Program-made: the position numbers and the translations under genes
The notes under the pieces: generated by a model
The model's database searches: none
The model's input: only the letters and a program-made list of their open reading frames with translations
Told to the model about the DNA's origin: nothing
DNA from: Methylobacillus arboreus
GTDB taxonomy: Bacteria; Pseudomonadota; Gammaproteobacteria; Burkholderiales; Methylophilaceae
Length of the DNA: 64,000 bases
Assembly: GCF_020532725.1 (NCBI RefSeq)
Contig: NZ_JAJAVC010000007.1
Location: 136,274 to 200,273, forward strand
Direction of reading: 5' to 3'
Shown: positions 18,010 to 27,389 of the stretch, piece after piece
Numbering within the stretch: position 1 is the stretch's first letter
Layout: each line of letters opens with the position of its first letter

Positions 18010-18959
18010 GCGCGCTCAACGTCATTGTCTCCAACATAGAGCTGGTAGCGGACGGCATACGTCATTTCACGTTCATCGCAGCCGATGGCGGCGAACTGCC
18101 CGGGTTTTCCGGCGGCAGCCATGTGGTGGTGTCCATGCCTGCGGGTAATCGTACCTACCGCAATGCCTATTCGCTCCTGAGCTCGCCCGCGGACCGCAGC
18201 AATTACCAGATTGCCGTGCGCTTGCAGGAGCAGTCGCGCGGCGGTTCCAGGTTCATGCATGAACAGGTCAAGGTGGGCACCAGGCTGGATATTTCCTGGC
18301 CGGTCAACCTGTTCCCGATTTCACGGGTAGGGCATCAACATATCCTCGTGGCCGGCGGCATAGGCATTACGCCGTTCATGTCGCAGGTGCACGACCTGCT
18401 GCGCACAGGGGCCGGGTTTGAACTGCATTACGCCTTCCGCTCTCCCCGGCATGCGGGCTTTATCGACCAGCTCAAGCAGTTGCTGGGTAATAAGCTGGTT
18501 TGCCACGACCAGAGCCAGGGCCAGATTCTTGATCTGCATGCTCTGCTCAGCAGGCAGCCGCTAGGTACCCATGTGTATGTCTGCGGCCCGGACGGTATGG
18601 TGGATGCGCTGATTGCTACCGCTCATGAGCTAGGCTGGCCCGATGCGCATATCCACAACGAGGAATTCCTGGCGCCGCCAGTGGGCGAGCCTTTCACCAT
18701 AAGGCTCAGGCAGTCGCAGAAGAATGTGGATGTGGGCGCTGAAGTCAGCATGCTAGAAGCCATGGAGGCCGCCGGGGTAGACGTGCCCTACCTCTGCCGT
18801 GGCGGTGCCTGCGGACGTTGCGAACTGGAAGTACTGGCGACTGACGGCGTGATCGAGCATCACGACCATTACCTGTCCGATGCCGAAAAGGGTGCGGGCA
18901 AGAAGATCATGCCCTGCGTCTCAAGAGCCAAGTGCTCTTTCATTGAACTCAATCTTTGA
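18006..18959 (+). CDS. dmmB: Dimethylamine monooxygenase reductase subunit, DmmB type (PDR/VanB family)
   Basis: 317 residues: a flavin-binding reductase domain (TYRNAYSLLSSP), an NAD(P)-binding domain (ILVAGGIGITPFMSQ; HVYVCGPDGMVDAL) and a C-terminal plant-type [2Fe-2S] ferredoxin with CRGGACGRC and a distal Cys in IMPCVSRA. This is the phthalate-dioxygenase-reductase layout. It would pass NAD(P)H electrons to the oxygenase subunit. It overlaps dmmA by 4 bp and is 8 bp from dmmC, so the three subunits are co-translated. Confidence 0.92.
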   Translation: MSALNVIVSNIELVADGIRHFTFIAADGGELPGFSGGSHVVVSMPAGNRTYRNAYSLLSSPADRSNYQIAVRLQEQSRGGSRFMHEQVKVGTRLDISWPVNLFPISRVGHQHILVAGGIGITPFMSQVHDLLRTGAGFELHYAFRSPRHAGFIDQLKQLLGNKLVCHDQSQGQILDLHALLSRQPLGTHVYVCGPDGMVDALIATAHELGWPDAHIHNEEFLAPPVGEPFTIRLRQSQKNVDVGAEVSMLEAMEAAGVDVPYLCRGGACGRCELEVLATDGVIEHHDHYLSDAEKGAGKKIMPCVSRAKCSFIELNL

Positions 18960-18967
18960 GGTGAATC

Positions 18968-20011
18968 ATGAATAACCTTGCATACAAGCACGAAACCTTC
19001 CGCGACGATTACACCTACCGCAATTCTCCTGATGCCATCAGGCGCTTTCCGTTCCCGTTTGCCGAGGATCACTACATGTACTCGGTCAATATCGAGCAAC
19101 ACCAGCCCGGCGCCAAGGGTTCCATCGTGGAGCATGCGTTTGATATAGACGAGCATTATGTCTCGGAATGCGAGGACAAGCTGATTACCCTAGGCCAGGA
19201 TAAGGGCCGCTATGCGGCATTGCCGCACATGATGGATGCGCAATGGGATTTTCTCGAACTCAGCATGGAAAGCCTGTCGCGCGATTATCCGCACCTGTTC
19301 ACCCTCACCAAGGACGGTGAGCGCTGGACATGGCGCAATGGCCCGCTGGGGATAGAGGACAGTTTTGTTTTTGGCGATGCCGCTACATTGCCGCTGGAGC
19401 CGTTCGAGTATATGGGGCGGCAGGTGCAAGGGGATTTTGTGCTGCTGGACCAGCGGGAAGGCACATTGTTTGCCGATGCCGGGTTCATCACCAGCCAGGC
19501 CGACTGGTCGCTGGCATTTGATGTCGGCATGTCCTGGCATGAATGGCATGGTCCGGTGCCGCAGGTGGAAAAAATGGGCATCATGGACAGAGCGCTCAAG
19601 TTCCTCATGAGCTTGCAGCAGGGCAACCCGGTCCGGCGGCTGAACTGGACCATGACGATTAACCCGCGCCTGGATACCTCCCCGGAGCATTTTCCTGAAT
19701 GGGGGCCGGACAAGCTTAAAGTCACGGCGCAGAATGCCGGCGAGAAAGCGCATTTGCGGGTGGAGCTGCAGACCATGTTCCGCTTGCCTCGCAGCAATGC
19801 CATCCTGTTTAGCATCCGCTGCTACCTGATCAGCCTGGAAGAGCTCGCGACCTATCCGCGCTGGGCCAAGCGTTTTCACCGCGTATTAAGAGATCTGCAT
19901 CCGGACCTGCTGGAATACAAGGGTATCAAGGTATATCACGAAGCCGTGCTGGCGTGGCTGTCCCAGCATGATGACGGGGCAGAGCTTGCATTGGGCGCCC
20001 ACCCTGAGTAA
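18968..20011 (+). CDS. dmmC: Heme-dependent oxidative N-demethylase subunit, DmmC type (DUF3445)
   Basis: 347 residues of the DUF3445 family, recognised from RFPFPFAEDHYMYSVNI near the N terminus, LDWxLAFDVGMSWHEWHGPVP-like middle (His-containing) and the RLNWTMTINPRLDTSPE and FRLPRSNAILFSIRCYL blocks. Family members bind heme and form the oxygenase part of dimethylamine monooxygenase. GAGGTGAATC precedes the ATG. It ends the operon and is convergent with a PAS protein gene. Confidence 0.9.
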   Translation: MNNLAYKHETFRDDYTYRNSPDAIRRFPFPFAEDHYMYSVNIEQHQPGAKGSIVEHAFDIDEHYVSECEDKLITLGQDKGRYAALPHMMDAQWDFLELSMESLSRDYPHLFTLTKDGERWTWRNGPLGIEDSFVFGDAATLPLEPFEYMGRQVQGDFVLLDQREGTLFADAGFITSQADWSLAFDVGMSWHEWHGPVPQVEKMGIMDRALKFLMSLQQGNPVRRLNWTMTINPRLDTSPEHFPEWGPDKLKVTAQNAGEKAHLRVELQTMFRLPRSNAILFSIRCYLISLEELATYPRWAKRFHRVLRDLHPDLLEYKGIKVYHEAVLAWLSQHDDGAELALGAHPE

Positions 20012-20044
20012 TGCAATGGCAAGTGGCTGACGGCCTTTAATTTT

Positions 20045-20068
20045 CAGGCGGCTCATGTGGGCCGCCTG
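20045..20068. terminator. Hairpin between convergent dmmC and PAS gene
   Basis: CAGGCGGC (20045-20052) pairs with GCCGCCTG (20061-20068) across an 8-nt loop. Only a weak T-rich stretch (AGTTGTT) follows on the plus strand, so termination is likely but not certain. Confidence 0.55.
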
Positions 20069-20083
20069 AGTTGTTAAGGGAAG

Positions 20084-21472
20084 TCACTCTTGGTGAGAAA
20101 TTTGCTGTTGCAGTTGGCTCAGGATATCTGCGCCGATAGTTGCATCGCTTTCGCGATCCAGGATCGCGATAAAGCCTTCCACTGCCAGCAGTTCGCCTGT
20201 GCTGGCATAGATGCCGGTGCCATGTTCCCATACCCATTGGTAAGTGCCGTTGCGTGAATAGAGACGATAGACGGCCTGAAGCTGTTGCTGTTGCATGAGT
20301 TTTTCATGGGCGGATTCCCAGGTCGGGCGGTCTTGCGGATGCAGCAGTTTCTTGAATGTCAGTGAGTGGTCGCTTATCAGCTCGTGCGCGCCATAGCCGG
20401 TGATATCGACACAGCCGTCGCTGACAAACTCGAAGTTGAGGCCGGCGTCGGCCTTGCGGCGATAAATCATGCAGGGCACATTGTTGAGCAGGCTGCTGAG
20501 GGAGTGCCGGTTGCTCTTGAGGCTGGCCTCGACCTGGCGCGCCTCGTTGATATCGGTAATGGTGCCGACCACGCTGGCTCCCTCGTTCTGCATGGTGGAG
20601 GAGCTTTTGGCGCGGATTTCCACCCAGCATGATTCGCCATTGCGCCTGATCAGCCGTATCTGCTCGTTGCAGCGCTGTCGCTTGCCTTTGGATATGGAGT
20701 CCAGCCTGGCAATGATGAGCGGCTGGTCTTCGGGGTGGACAAAGGTAATGAACGACTTGCCCAGGGACTCTTCAGGGGTATATTCGAGCAGGGTTTCCCA
20801 ACTGGGGTTGAGAAAGGCGATACGGTTGCCGCGTTGCAATTGGAATACCACTTCTTCCAGCCGGTTGATGAGCAGGTGGTAGTTGAACTGCTCGTTGAAG
20901 CTGATGCCGGTGGTGGGGCTGCTGGAGATCAGCGAGAATTGCAGCAGCAGCCTGTCGCTCATGGAGGAGCCGCTTATGGGCGAAAGCGAAAGCTTGGCCG
21001 GCAGTATGGTGCCGTCGACGCAGAGCAGGCGCAGGGTGGTATCCTCCTTGGCGGGTTCATCGAGATTGGCCAGCAATGCGGCCAGCAGCTTGTGATCGCC
21101 GGGGTATACTACATTGGTGAGCGGCATGCCGACGATCTGGTCCGACATGCCAGCCATGCCCAGGTCGTTAAGAAACGCCTTGTTGGCAAAGGTGACGGTA
21201 TGGCCCTCTATCACTGCCGCAGGTGCGGATAGGCGGGATGAAACTTCCATTTCCCAGTTCGGGGCATGCAAGCGGGACTGTATCTTGCCGAGCCGCTGGC
21301 GGGTCAGCACCGGCACCAGGGCGGCCATCAGCAATAGCGAGAGCAGTGTGCTGCCTGCAATCAGCATGCCGGTAAGGTGAGTGGCAAAAGGGGCGCTGGC
21401 TGTCCACCAGCTGTTGAACACCAGCAGGAATATCAGGCTAAGTATCATGGTGCTGAACAGGTATAGGCTCAT
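20084..21472 (-). CDS. Membrane protein with three PAS domains and no output domain
   Basis: 462 residues: two N-terminal transmembrane helices (about 5-24 and 32-55) followed by three PAS-type repeats (about 75-180, 190-310 and 320-455; typical turns LLEYTPEESLGKSFITFVHPEDQPLI and YQWVWEHGTGIY). The protein stops after the third PAS/PAC motif without a kinase, GGDEF, EAL or HTH domain. It is divergent, 27 bp apart, from the NarX-like kinase gene, so it may act as an accessory sensor of that kinase. A truncated diguanylate cyclase is another possibility, but no remnant of a downstream domain is visible. Confidence 0.85.
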   Translation of the reverse strand: MSLYLFSTMILSLIFLLVFNSWWTASAPFATHLTGMLIAGSTLLSLLLMAALVPVLTRQRLGKIQSRLHAPNWEMEVSSRLSAPAAVIEGHTVTFANKAFLNDLGMAGMSDQIVGMPLTNVVYPGDHKLLAALLANLDEPAKEDTTLRLLCVDGTILPAKLSLSPISGSSMSDRLLLQFSLISSSPTTGISFNEQFNYHLLINRLEEVVFQLQRGNRIAFLNPSWETLLEYTPEESLGKSFITFVHPEDQPLIIARLDSISKGKRQRCNEQIRLIRRNGESCWVEIRAKSSSTMQNEGASVVGTITDINEARQVEASLKSNRHSLSSLLNNVPCMIYRRKADAGLNFEFVSDGCVDITGYGAHELISDHSLTFKKLLHPQDRPTWESAHEKLMQQQQLQAVYRLYSRNGTYQWVWEHGTGIYASTGELLAVEGFIAILDRESDATIGADILSQLQQQISHQE

Positions 21473-21499
21473 GGCGCGCTCAGATAAAGGTTAGGAAAC

Positions 21500-23326
21500 T
21501 TGCTTGCTATAAAATTTTTTTTGGCTGGTATGCGTCAACAGTTCGCAGCGCTGGTGGAAAGGCTGTTGCGGCATACGCTATACCTGCGGCTGACCATGCT
21601 GCTTTCGTGTGTGGCCATCCTCAGCGTGATGATGCAGGTTGGCTCTTTCTTCCTGCTAGATTACATACCTGCCAGCCAATCTGCAATCCAGGAAGTCAGC
21701 CAGAGAAAGCTCGAATGGAGTCTGGTCTTCAGCAACGCCAGCCTGAGTGGGCAGTCATCCAAACAGCCATCGAAATGGAGCGCTTCCGCGCTCGCCGGGG
21801 GCAACGCGCTCTATGGCTGGTATGCCGAGCACCAAACAGGCAAGCTTGCCGCCCTGGTGGCGAAACTCAATGCCGATGAGCAAGCCTATCGCGGATTGCA
21901 GGAACAGGTGGCAGGGGAGCATCGGCTTGCCCAGCAAATTCTGGATGACCACGACGAGGTCATGAATGCCTTGCGCCGCGACGTCGAGGAGAAGCAGACC
22001 GTGCTGGCCATGCTGCAGCTGATGGGACTGGTCTTAGTGCTGCTCTGCCTGGTTTCCGCTGCCTATACGGCCAAGCAGGTATTGATCGACCGCGTGGCCA
22101 GCCTGGTGTCGATATTGCCCAGCGAAGGCGCGCAGCGGCAGGACAGGCGCAACATGGATGAGTTTTCCCTGCTGGAGAACATGGTGCACGAGCTGGCTGT
22201 CCAGAGCCAGGGGTTCAAGGCGGAAACCGAATGGTTCAACCGTACTAAGAGCGAGCTGTTGCGCCGCATGCTGCGGGCAAGGACCTTTCTGCACGGCTTG
22301 GTGTTGTCGCTGCAAGACAGCCAGCTCAACGAATCCACGATCAAGACTATCATCTACTCCATGGAAACCAGCTTGGACCTACGCAATGTGTCCATTCGCT
22401 TTGTATTGGGCGGTGTGGACTCGCAGGGGGAGAAGCTGCTGTTCTCGCAATATGAACCTGAGGCTTTTCCTGATGCGGTATTGCGCGACCTGGCAAACCA
22501 GCGTTCAGCCAAGTTCCGCTTTTCCAGCGGCACCGAGTGCATTGCCGCCACGTTTACCTGTCCGGGTGACAGTTTCGGACTGCTGATCCTGGAGGCCAAG
22601 CTGGGCCAGGAGTTTTATGAGTCCGACATCACACTGGCGGAAATCACTGCCCAGTTGCTATCCATGGTGATGGGCGCGCAAAGCCGCGAGGAGCAGGCGC
22701 GGCGCCTGGCCTTGTTTGAAGAGCGGGCGGCGATTGCGCGCGAGCTGCATGATTCGCTGGCGCAGTCGCTTTCCTTCATGAAAATCCAGATCGCCCGGCT
22801 GCAAACGCACAAGGATCTGCAGCAGGGTGAAACTAATGAAATCACCAGTGAATTGCGCGAAGGGCTGGATAACGCCTACCGCGAGTTGCGTGAACTGCTT
22901 TCGACCTTCCGCATGCATATGGATGTGCGCGGCCTAGGATTCGCCATCCAGGCCGCCATAGACGAATTTTCCAATCGTTCTGCCGTATCCATCACGCTCG
23001 ATAACCGTCTGGTGAACTGCCGACTGACCGTGAACGAAGAATTCCATATCCTGCATGTGATCCGCGAGGCCCTGTCCAATATCATCCGCCATGCAGGGGC
23101 GCAGAACGTGGTGGTGGCGCTGGCCTATACCCAGGGCAGCACCGTGGTGGTGACCATAGACGATGACGGCGTGGGCATGGCTGGCGCCAGTGGCGAGCAC
23201 GGGCATTACGGCCAGAGCATCATGCGTGACCGTGCCTACAGCCTGGGGGGCGAGATTACCGTGACCTCGAGAAGAAAGGGCGGCACGCGCGTCAGGCTCG
23301 TGTTCACGCCCAAGCTGATGCAGTAG
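21500..23326 (+). CDS. NarX-like sensor histidine kinase
   Basis: About 608 residues: a first membrane helix (about 27-55), an extracytoplasmic helical stretch, a second helix (about 172-190), a GAF-like region (about 270-400) and a HisKA_3/HATPase C terminus. The phospho-acceptor is His417 in ARELHDSLAQSLSF; the ATP-binding part shows REALSNIIRHA and DDDGVGM. The start is uncertain: TTG at 21500 with AGGA upstream, or ATG at 21530. A NarL-type regulator gene follows 84 bp later. The ligand region shows no NarX P-box, so nitrate sensing is not indicated. Confidence 0.9.
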   Translation: MLAIKFFLAGMRQQFAALVERLLRHTLYLRLTMLLSCVAILSVMMQVGSFFLLDYIPASQSAIQEVSQRKLEWSLVFSNASLSGQSSKQPSKWSASALAGGNALYGWYAEHQTGKLAALVAKLNADEQAYRGLQEQVAGEHRLAQQILDDHDEVMNALRRDVEEKQTVLAMLQLMGLVLVLLCLVSAAYTAKQVLIDRVASLVSILPSEGAQRQDRRNMDEFSLLENMVHELAVQSQGFKAETEWFNRTKSELLRRMLRARTFLHGLVLSLQDSQLNESTIKTIIYSMETSLDLRNVSIRFVLGGVDSQGEKLLFSQYEPEAFPDAVLRDLANQRSAKFRFSSGTECIAATFTCPGDSFGLLILEAKLGQEFYESDITLAEITAQLLSMVMGAQSREEQARRLALFEERAAIARELHDSLAQSLSFMKIQIARLQTHKDLQQGETNEITSELREGLDNAYRELRELLSTFRMHMDVRGLGFAIQAAIDEFSNRSAVSITLDNRLVNCRLTVNEEFHILHVIREALSNIIRHAGAQNVVVALAYTQGSTVVVTIDDDGVGMAGASGEHGHYGQSIMRDRAYSLGGEITVTSRRKGGTRVRLVFTPKLMQ

Positions 23327-23410
23327 AGAATGGACTCGTTGGATACAGGCGGCAAAATCCCGCCAGTTCTTCCAAGGCATAATTGATGAATATATAGATG
23401 GGAACAACAA

Positions 23411-24058
23411 GTGGACAAGAAATTCAAAGTATTCCTGATTGACGACCATGCCTTGTTTCGCAAGGGAGTCAGCCAGATGATAAGCTCAGACCCTGAATTT
23501 GAAGTGGTGGGCGAGGCTTCATCGGGACTGGAAGGCCTTGCGCTTGCCCCTCAGCTTGCGCCCGACATTGTCCTCATCGACCTCAACATGAAAGAGGTCG
23601 ACGGGCTTGAAACCTTGCGCCGCTTCAAGGGTAGCGGCCTGGCGGCGCGGTTTGTGGTGCTGACCGTGTCAGACGCCGAGGATGATTTGCTGGAAGCCCT
23701 GCGTGCTGGGGCCGATGGCTACCTGCTGAAGGACATGGACCCGGCACAGCTCTGCACCAGTCTCAAGAAAATTCTTGGCGGCGTGACGGTGATCCAGGAC
23801 AGGCTGACCGAAGTCCTCAAGCAGGCATTGCAGGAGCTTTCCGTCAAGCCCGCGCCGGTGACGCCCGACCAGGTTTCCCTGACTGACCGGGAGCAGGAAA
23901 TCCTGCAATGCCTGGCTGATGGATTGAGCAACAAGGCCATCGCCCGCAAGCTGGGCATCTCCGATACCACGGTCAAGGTGCATGTGAAACACCTGCTGAG
24001 CAAGCTGAGGCTCACCAGCCGGCTTGAGGCGGCCGTATGGGCGCACCGGCAGAAGTAA
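23411..24058 (+). CDS. NarL/FixJ-type response regulator
   Basis: 215 residues: receiver domain with phosphorylation Asp57 (IVLIDLNMKEVDGLE) and Lys in GYLLKDMDP, and a C-terminal LuxR-type HTH (LTDREQEILQCLADGLSNKAIARKLG, TVKVHVKHLLSKL). It starts with GTG at 23411 after GGGAAC. It is the cognate regulator of the preceding kinase. No target is evident; the permease gene downstream, beyond the repeat element, is one candidate. Confidence 0.93.
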   Translation: MDKKFKVFLIDDHALFRKGVSQMISSDPEFEVVGEASSGLEGLALAPQLAPDIVLIDLNMKEVDGLETLRRFKGSGLAARFVVLTVSDAEDDLLEALRAGADGYLLKDMDPAQLCTSLKKILGGVTVIQDRLTEVLKQALQELSVKPAPVTPDQVSLTDREQEILQCLADGLSNKAIARKLGISDTTVKVHVKHLLSKLRLTSRLEAAVWAHRQK

Positions 24059-24135
24059 GTGCTCATACCCATAAAGAAGTAATCCGTAGTGGGAATTGTG
24101 GCAGCCAGCCCATCCGTTATCCAATGGAGTCCTGT

Positions 24136-24331
24136 GAGCCTGTTGATGATCTTTTCATGAGGTGCGTTGCCCCGGCTGCGCTGCCGAGACAACCCGGAGG
24201 GCATGGCCCCAAAACGAGCCCATTCCGCGTTGCAGTCCTTGGCAAGGCAATGAGCATTACCTGCGGACTGTGCCTTGACTGGACGCGTTTTGAAGCTATG
24301 CGCACCCCATGAAAAGATCATCAACAGGCTC
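24136..24331. repeat. MITE-like element, family B, copy 2 (196 bp, perfect 24-bp terminal inverted repeats)
   Basis: The left end 24136-24159 (GAGCCTGTTGATGATCTTTT...) is the exact reverse complement of 24308-24331. The interior is the inverted and shorter version of the element at 8138-8417 (shared block around GGCAATGAGCATTACCTGC). It lies between the response regulator gene and the APC permease gene and shows no clear target duplication. Confidence 0.88.
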
Positions 24332-24383
24332 TGAGAGATGGATGCCGTCCGCATCCAAGTCATTATTTTCAGGAGACTCCAAA

Positions 24384-26078
24384 TTGAGCACGACCCCATC
24401 GTTAGATGCCACGGCTGTCAATATTCCGGTCACTGATCAATCCACACGCGGCAGCCTGCATCGCAAGATAGGGTGGCAGGGTGCGTTCTGGGTTGCCAGC
24501 GGTGTACCGGCCCTGGTGCTGTTTTCCATAGGCGCGATCGCCTCCACCGTCGGCAAGCCCGCCTGGCTGGCCTGGATGCTGTCGATTACGTTCGGTTTCA
24601 TCCAGGCCTTCACTTATGCCGAGATCGCCGGTATGTTTCCGCACAAGTCTGGCGGCGCCTCGGTCTATGGCGCGATTGCCTGGGTGCGGTACAGCAAGTT
24701 CATTGCCCCGATTTCGGTCTGGTGTAACTGGCTGGCCTGGACGCCGGTGCTGGCGATAGGTTCGGGCCTGGCGGCAGGCTACATTCTGCTTGCGTCTTTC
24801 CCCGCCGACGCCGTCATCAATACCTGGCAGATCACCTTGATGGACCTGGGCTTCATCAAGTCAGGGCTGAGCCTGCGTATCGACGCTACCTTCATCCTCG
24901 GGGCGGCGGTGCTGCTCGCGGTTTTCGGCATCCAGCATGGCGGCATTTTGCGCTCCTCGCGCGTGACTATGATCCTGGGCCTGGCGGCGCTGATCCCGCT
25001 CATGCTGATCGGCATCGTGCCTGTGCTGACCGGGGATATTTCCGCTGCCAATTTCCTGCCCATTGCGCCGCTGGCCTATGACGAGGCCGGCAACGTGGTC
25101 AACGGCGTGTGGGATATCGAAGGCTGGAAGCTGATGGCGGGCGGCATGTTCATTGCGGCCTGGTCCACTTACGCATTCGAGACTTCGGTGTGCTACACCC
25201 GCGAGTTCCGCAATCCCAAGACCGACACCTTCAAGGCGATTTTCTACTCCGGCCTATTGTGCCTTGCGGTTTTTACCCTGGTGCCTATCGCTTTCCAGGC
25301 CGACCTGGGGTTGGGCCACCTGGTAACGCCTGCTGTGCTGGATGCCGCAGGCAATGAAATCAGCCCTGCCGTTTATGACGGCATGCTGGCGCCGGATATC
25401 TACAGCGGCATGGGTGTTGCCGGCGCGCTTGCCGCCATGCTGGGCGGCAGCCAGCAGATCGGCAACGTGATCGTGATCATGCTGGTGCTGGCCCTGCTGC
25501 TTTCCATTATGACTTCCATGGCGGGTTCTTCCCGCACGCTGTACCAGGGCGCAGTGGACGGCTGGCTGCCCAAATACCTTTCACATGCCAACGAGCATGG
25601 CGCACCTACCCGCGCCATGTGGACTGACCTCTGCTTCAACCTGGGGTTGCTGCTGATGTCGGACTATGTGTTTGTGCTGGCGGTGTCCAACGTCTGCTAT
25701 ATCATGTTCAACTTCCTCAACCTCAATGCAGGCTGGATCCACCGCATGGACCGCCCCAACTGGGAGCGCCCCTACAAGGCGCCGGTGATTCTGCTGGTGC
25801 TCGGCACTATCCTCAGTTTCGTCAACGTGGCCTTGATGGGACTGGGAGCCAATATCTGGGGAGAGGGCACGCTCTGGTCGGGTGTTATCTGCGCCTCGCT
25901 GATCCTGCCGGTATTCCTGTTCCGCCATTATGTGCAGGACAAGGGCGTGTTTCCCAAGGCTATGGTGGAGCATATGCATATCGGCGATGAGGAGGGCGTG
26001 AAAACCCGTGCGGGTATCCTGCCGTTCGTGGCGATCGGGGTGGCTATCTTCATCGTGGTCTATATGCAGCAGTTGTAA
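24384..26078 (+). CDS. APC-superfamily amino acid/amine permease
   Basis: 564 residues with about twelve membrane helices. Family signs are the N-terminal SGVPALVLFSIGAIASTVG, EIAGMFPHKSGGASVYGAIAWVRY in helices 2-3, and the SSRTLYQGAVDGWLPK and HANEHGAPTRA loop. The start is placed at TTG 24384, preceded by AGGAGACTCCAAA; the open frame extends to 24309 inside the repeat element, where there is no ribosome site. It may import amino acids or amines such as glutamate or polyamines. Position between a two-component system and the NMG operon gives no firm substrate. Confidence 0.88.
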   Translation: MSTTPSLDATAVNIPVTDQSTRGSLHRKIGWQGAFWVASGVPALVLFSIGAIASTVGKPAWLAWMLSITFGFIQAFTYAEIAGMFPHKSGGASVYGAIAWVRYSKFIAPISVWCNWLAWTPVLAIGSGLAAGYILLASFPADAVINTWQITLMDLGFIKSGLSLRIDATFILGAAVLLAVFGIQHGGILRSSRVTMILGLAALIPLMLIGIVPVLTGDISAANFLPIAPLAYDEAGNVVNGVWDIEGWKLMAGGMFIAAWSTYAFETSVCYTREFRNPKTDTFKAIFYSGLLCLAVFTLVPIAFQADLGLGHLVTPAVLDAAGNEISPAVYDGMLAPDIYSGMGVAGALAAMLGGSQQIGNVIVIMLVLALLLSIMTSMAGSSRTLYQGAVDGWLPKYLSHANEHGAPTRAMWTDLCFNLGLLLMSDYVFVLAVSNVCYIMFNFLNLNAGWIHRMDRPNWERPYKAPVILLVLGTILSFVNVALMGLGANIWGEGTLWSGVICASLILPVFLFRHYVQDKGVFPKAMVEHMHIGDEEGVKTRAGILPFVAIGVAIFIVVYMQQL

Positions 26079-26098
26079 AGGCTGTAACGCTGCATGAT

Positions 26099-26128
26099 AA
26101 AAAGGCCTCACATTTGTGAGGCCTTTTG
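26099..26128 (+). terminator. Terminator between the permease gene and marC
   Basis: AAAAGGCCTCAC and GTGAGGCCTTTT pair across ATTT. The A-tract and T-tract make it usable from both sides, fitting the two convergent genes. Confidence 0.9.
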
Positions 26129-26147
26129 CTTAAGACTCAAAACATGC

Positions 26148-26807
26148 CTACATCTTGGCAAACTCGATGTAAAAGTCCCTTATTCCAGAGGCCAGGAATT
26201 GCACAGCAACACATGTCAGCAGGAACCCCATGATTTTGGTCACTGCCTGCATGCCGTGCTCGCCCAGGAATTTTTCAATATAGCTTGCTGAAGAAAGCGC
26301 CAGGTAGGCGATGCCGATGGTGATGGCAATCCCGGTGATGACGATGGCATCTCCCAGGATATGCGAGCCTTCCGGAATCTGGGAACCGAACCCCATGATC
26401 ACCGCGATGGAACCTGGTCCTGCCAAACTGGGCATGGCCAAAGGCGAGAACGAGTAATCCAGGTTGGCATGCTTGATTTCATCAGGCTCGGTATCCACGC
26501 TCGAGGATGAGTCCAGCCCGGAAAAGATCATGCGCAATGCCAGGATCAGGATGATAAGGCCGCCGGCAACGCGGATGCCCGGCATGGAAATGCCAAACAG
26601 GCTGATGATGCCATTCCCTAGAAGCAGGAATATGGTCAGGATGCAAAACGCATACAGGCATGCCTTCCTGGCTTGCCGCTGCCTGGTCTCGGCGGTCATC
26701 TTCTGTGTCAGTGCCATGTAGAGCGGAATGGTGGTGAGCGGGTTCATGATAGGCAGCAGGCCGATCACCACGATTGAGATGTATTTGATGAATTCCAGTA
26801 TGGTCAA
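26148..26807 (-). CDS. MarC-family integral membrane protein
   Basis: 219 residues with six expected membrane helices of the MarC (UPF0056) family: IGLLPIMNPLTTIPLYMALT, GIRVAGGLIILILALRMI, PLAMPSLAGPGSIAVIMGF and a C-terminal FLLTCVAVQFLASGIRDF. Function is unsettled in the family. The start is a TTG at 26807 with AAGGATAATGCA upstream; no better in-frame ATG exists. It stands alone, convergent with the permease gene. Confidence 0.9.
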   Translation of the reverse strand: MTILEFIKYISIVVIGLLPIMNPLTTIPLYMALTQKMTAETRQRQARKACLYAFCILTIFLLLGNGIISLFGISMPGIRVAGGLIILILALRMIFSGLDSSSSVDTEPDEIKHANLDYSFSPLAMPSLAGPGSIAVIMGFGSQIPEGSHILGDAIVITGIAITIGIAYLALSSASYIEKFLGEHGMQAVTKIMGFLLTCVAVQFLASGIRDFYIEFAKM

Positions 26808-26846
26808 TGCATTATCCTTTTCGTCTTCCCCTGTATCCCATCTGCA

Positions 26847-27116
26847 TTAATCCGCAAGATTCAATGGCGTGGGGTGGGCTTTGTCTGTTTTTTCTATGAT
26901 CGCAAGCTTATCAACATTTTCCGCTTCATATGGCAAAGATAATTTCTGGCCAGGCACCAATCCGAAGCAGGCTTCCACCAATGCTCCATTCTGGTGCGTA
27001 TGTTGACCGCAGATATCGTACTTGAATTCCTGCTTGTCAGCTTGGCCTTTCCTCTCGATTACATGTGCTCCCCAGTCTCTCTGCCATTCCCGGCTGTATC
27101 TCGCTACCTCTTGGCA
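26847..27116 (-). pseudogene. Possible gene remnant or unrecognised small gene
   Basis: An open frame of 89 codons on the minus strand reads like real protein (QEFKYDICGQHTHQNGALVE, GLVPGQKLSLPYEAENVDKL) with normal codon choice, ends in TAA at 26847, and is bounded upstream by TGA at 27117-27119. It has no ATG, and the only alternative starts (TTG/GTG) come midway. I do not recognise the protein. It may be the 3' end of a decayed gene or be out of frame with its start through a frameshift. The flank 27117-27300 holds nothing else that I can support. Confidence 0.4.
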
Positions 27117-27353
27117 TCAGGCAATTTTTCCCCAGCGCTATTTTAAGGTTGATTGGTACGAGCCCTGCTTGTTTTCAATGGCAGTGCAAGGCGTGAAAGG
27201 CACCCGGTGTGGATTTTTATTTATCCGCGTAGTGGGGAAATACATACCTTAAATATTCTCTTTCAGGACGCTATGAAACCCGGCAATTACTCCCTTGGAA
27301 GTATTGACATTCTGATAGTGTTTCTTGATATGAAAAAAAGTTTCATAAAACTG

Positions 27354-27382
27354 TTGACACTGATTTTGGCACTCGGTATAAA
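27354..27382 (+). promoter_or_regulatory. Sigma-70 promoter of the NMG operon
   Basis: TTGACA (27354-27359), 17-bp spacer, TATAAA (27377-27382): near-consensus. Transcription would start about 27389, some 79 bp before the mgdA start. A further AAAAAAAGTTTCATAAAA sequence (27333-27350) lies just upstream of the -35. Confidence 0.85.
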
Positions 27383-27389
27383 TACGCTT

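Noticed and set aside
27366-27384. Sigma-54-like TTGGCAC in the NMG promoter region
   Set aside because: The -12 GC is missing at 10 bp from GG; the sequence is better explained as the spacer of a near-consensus sigma-70 promoter.
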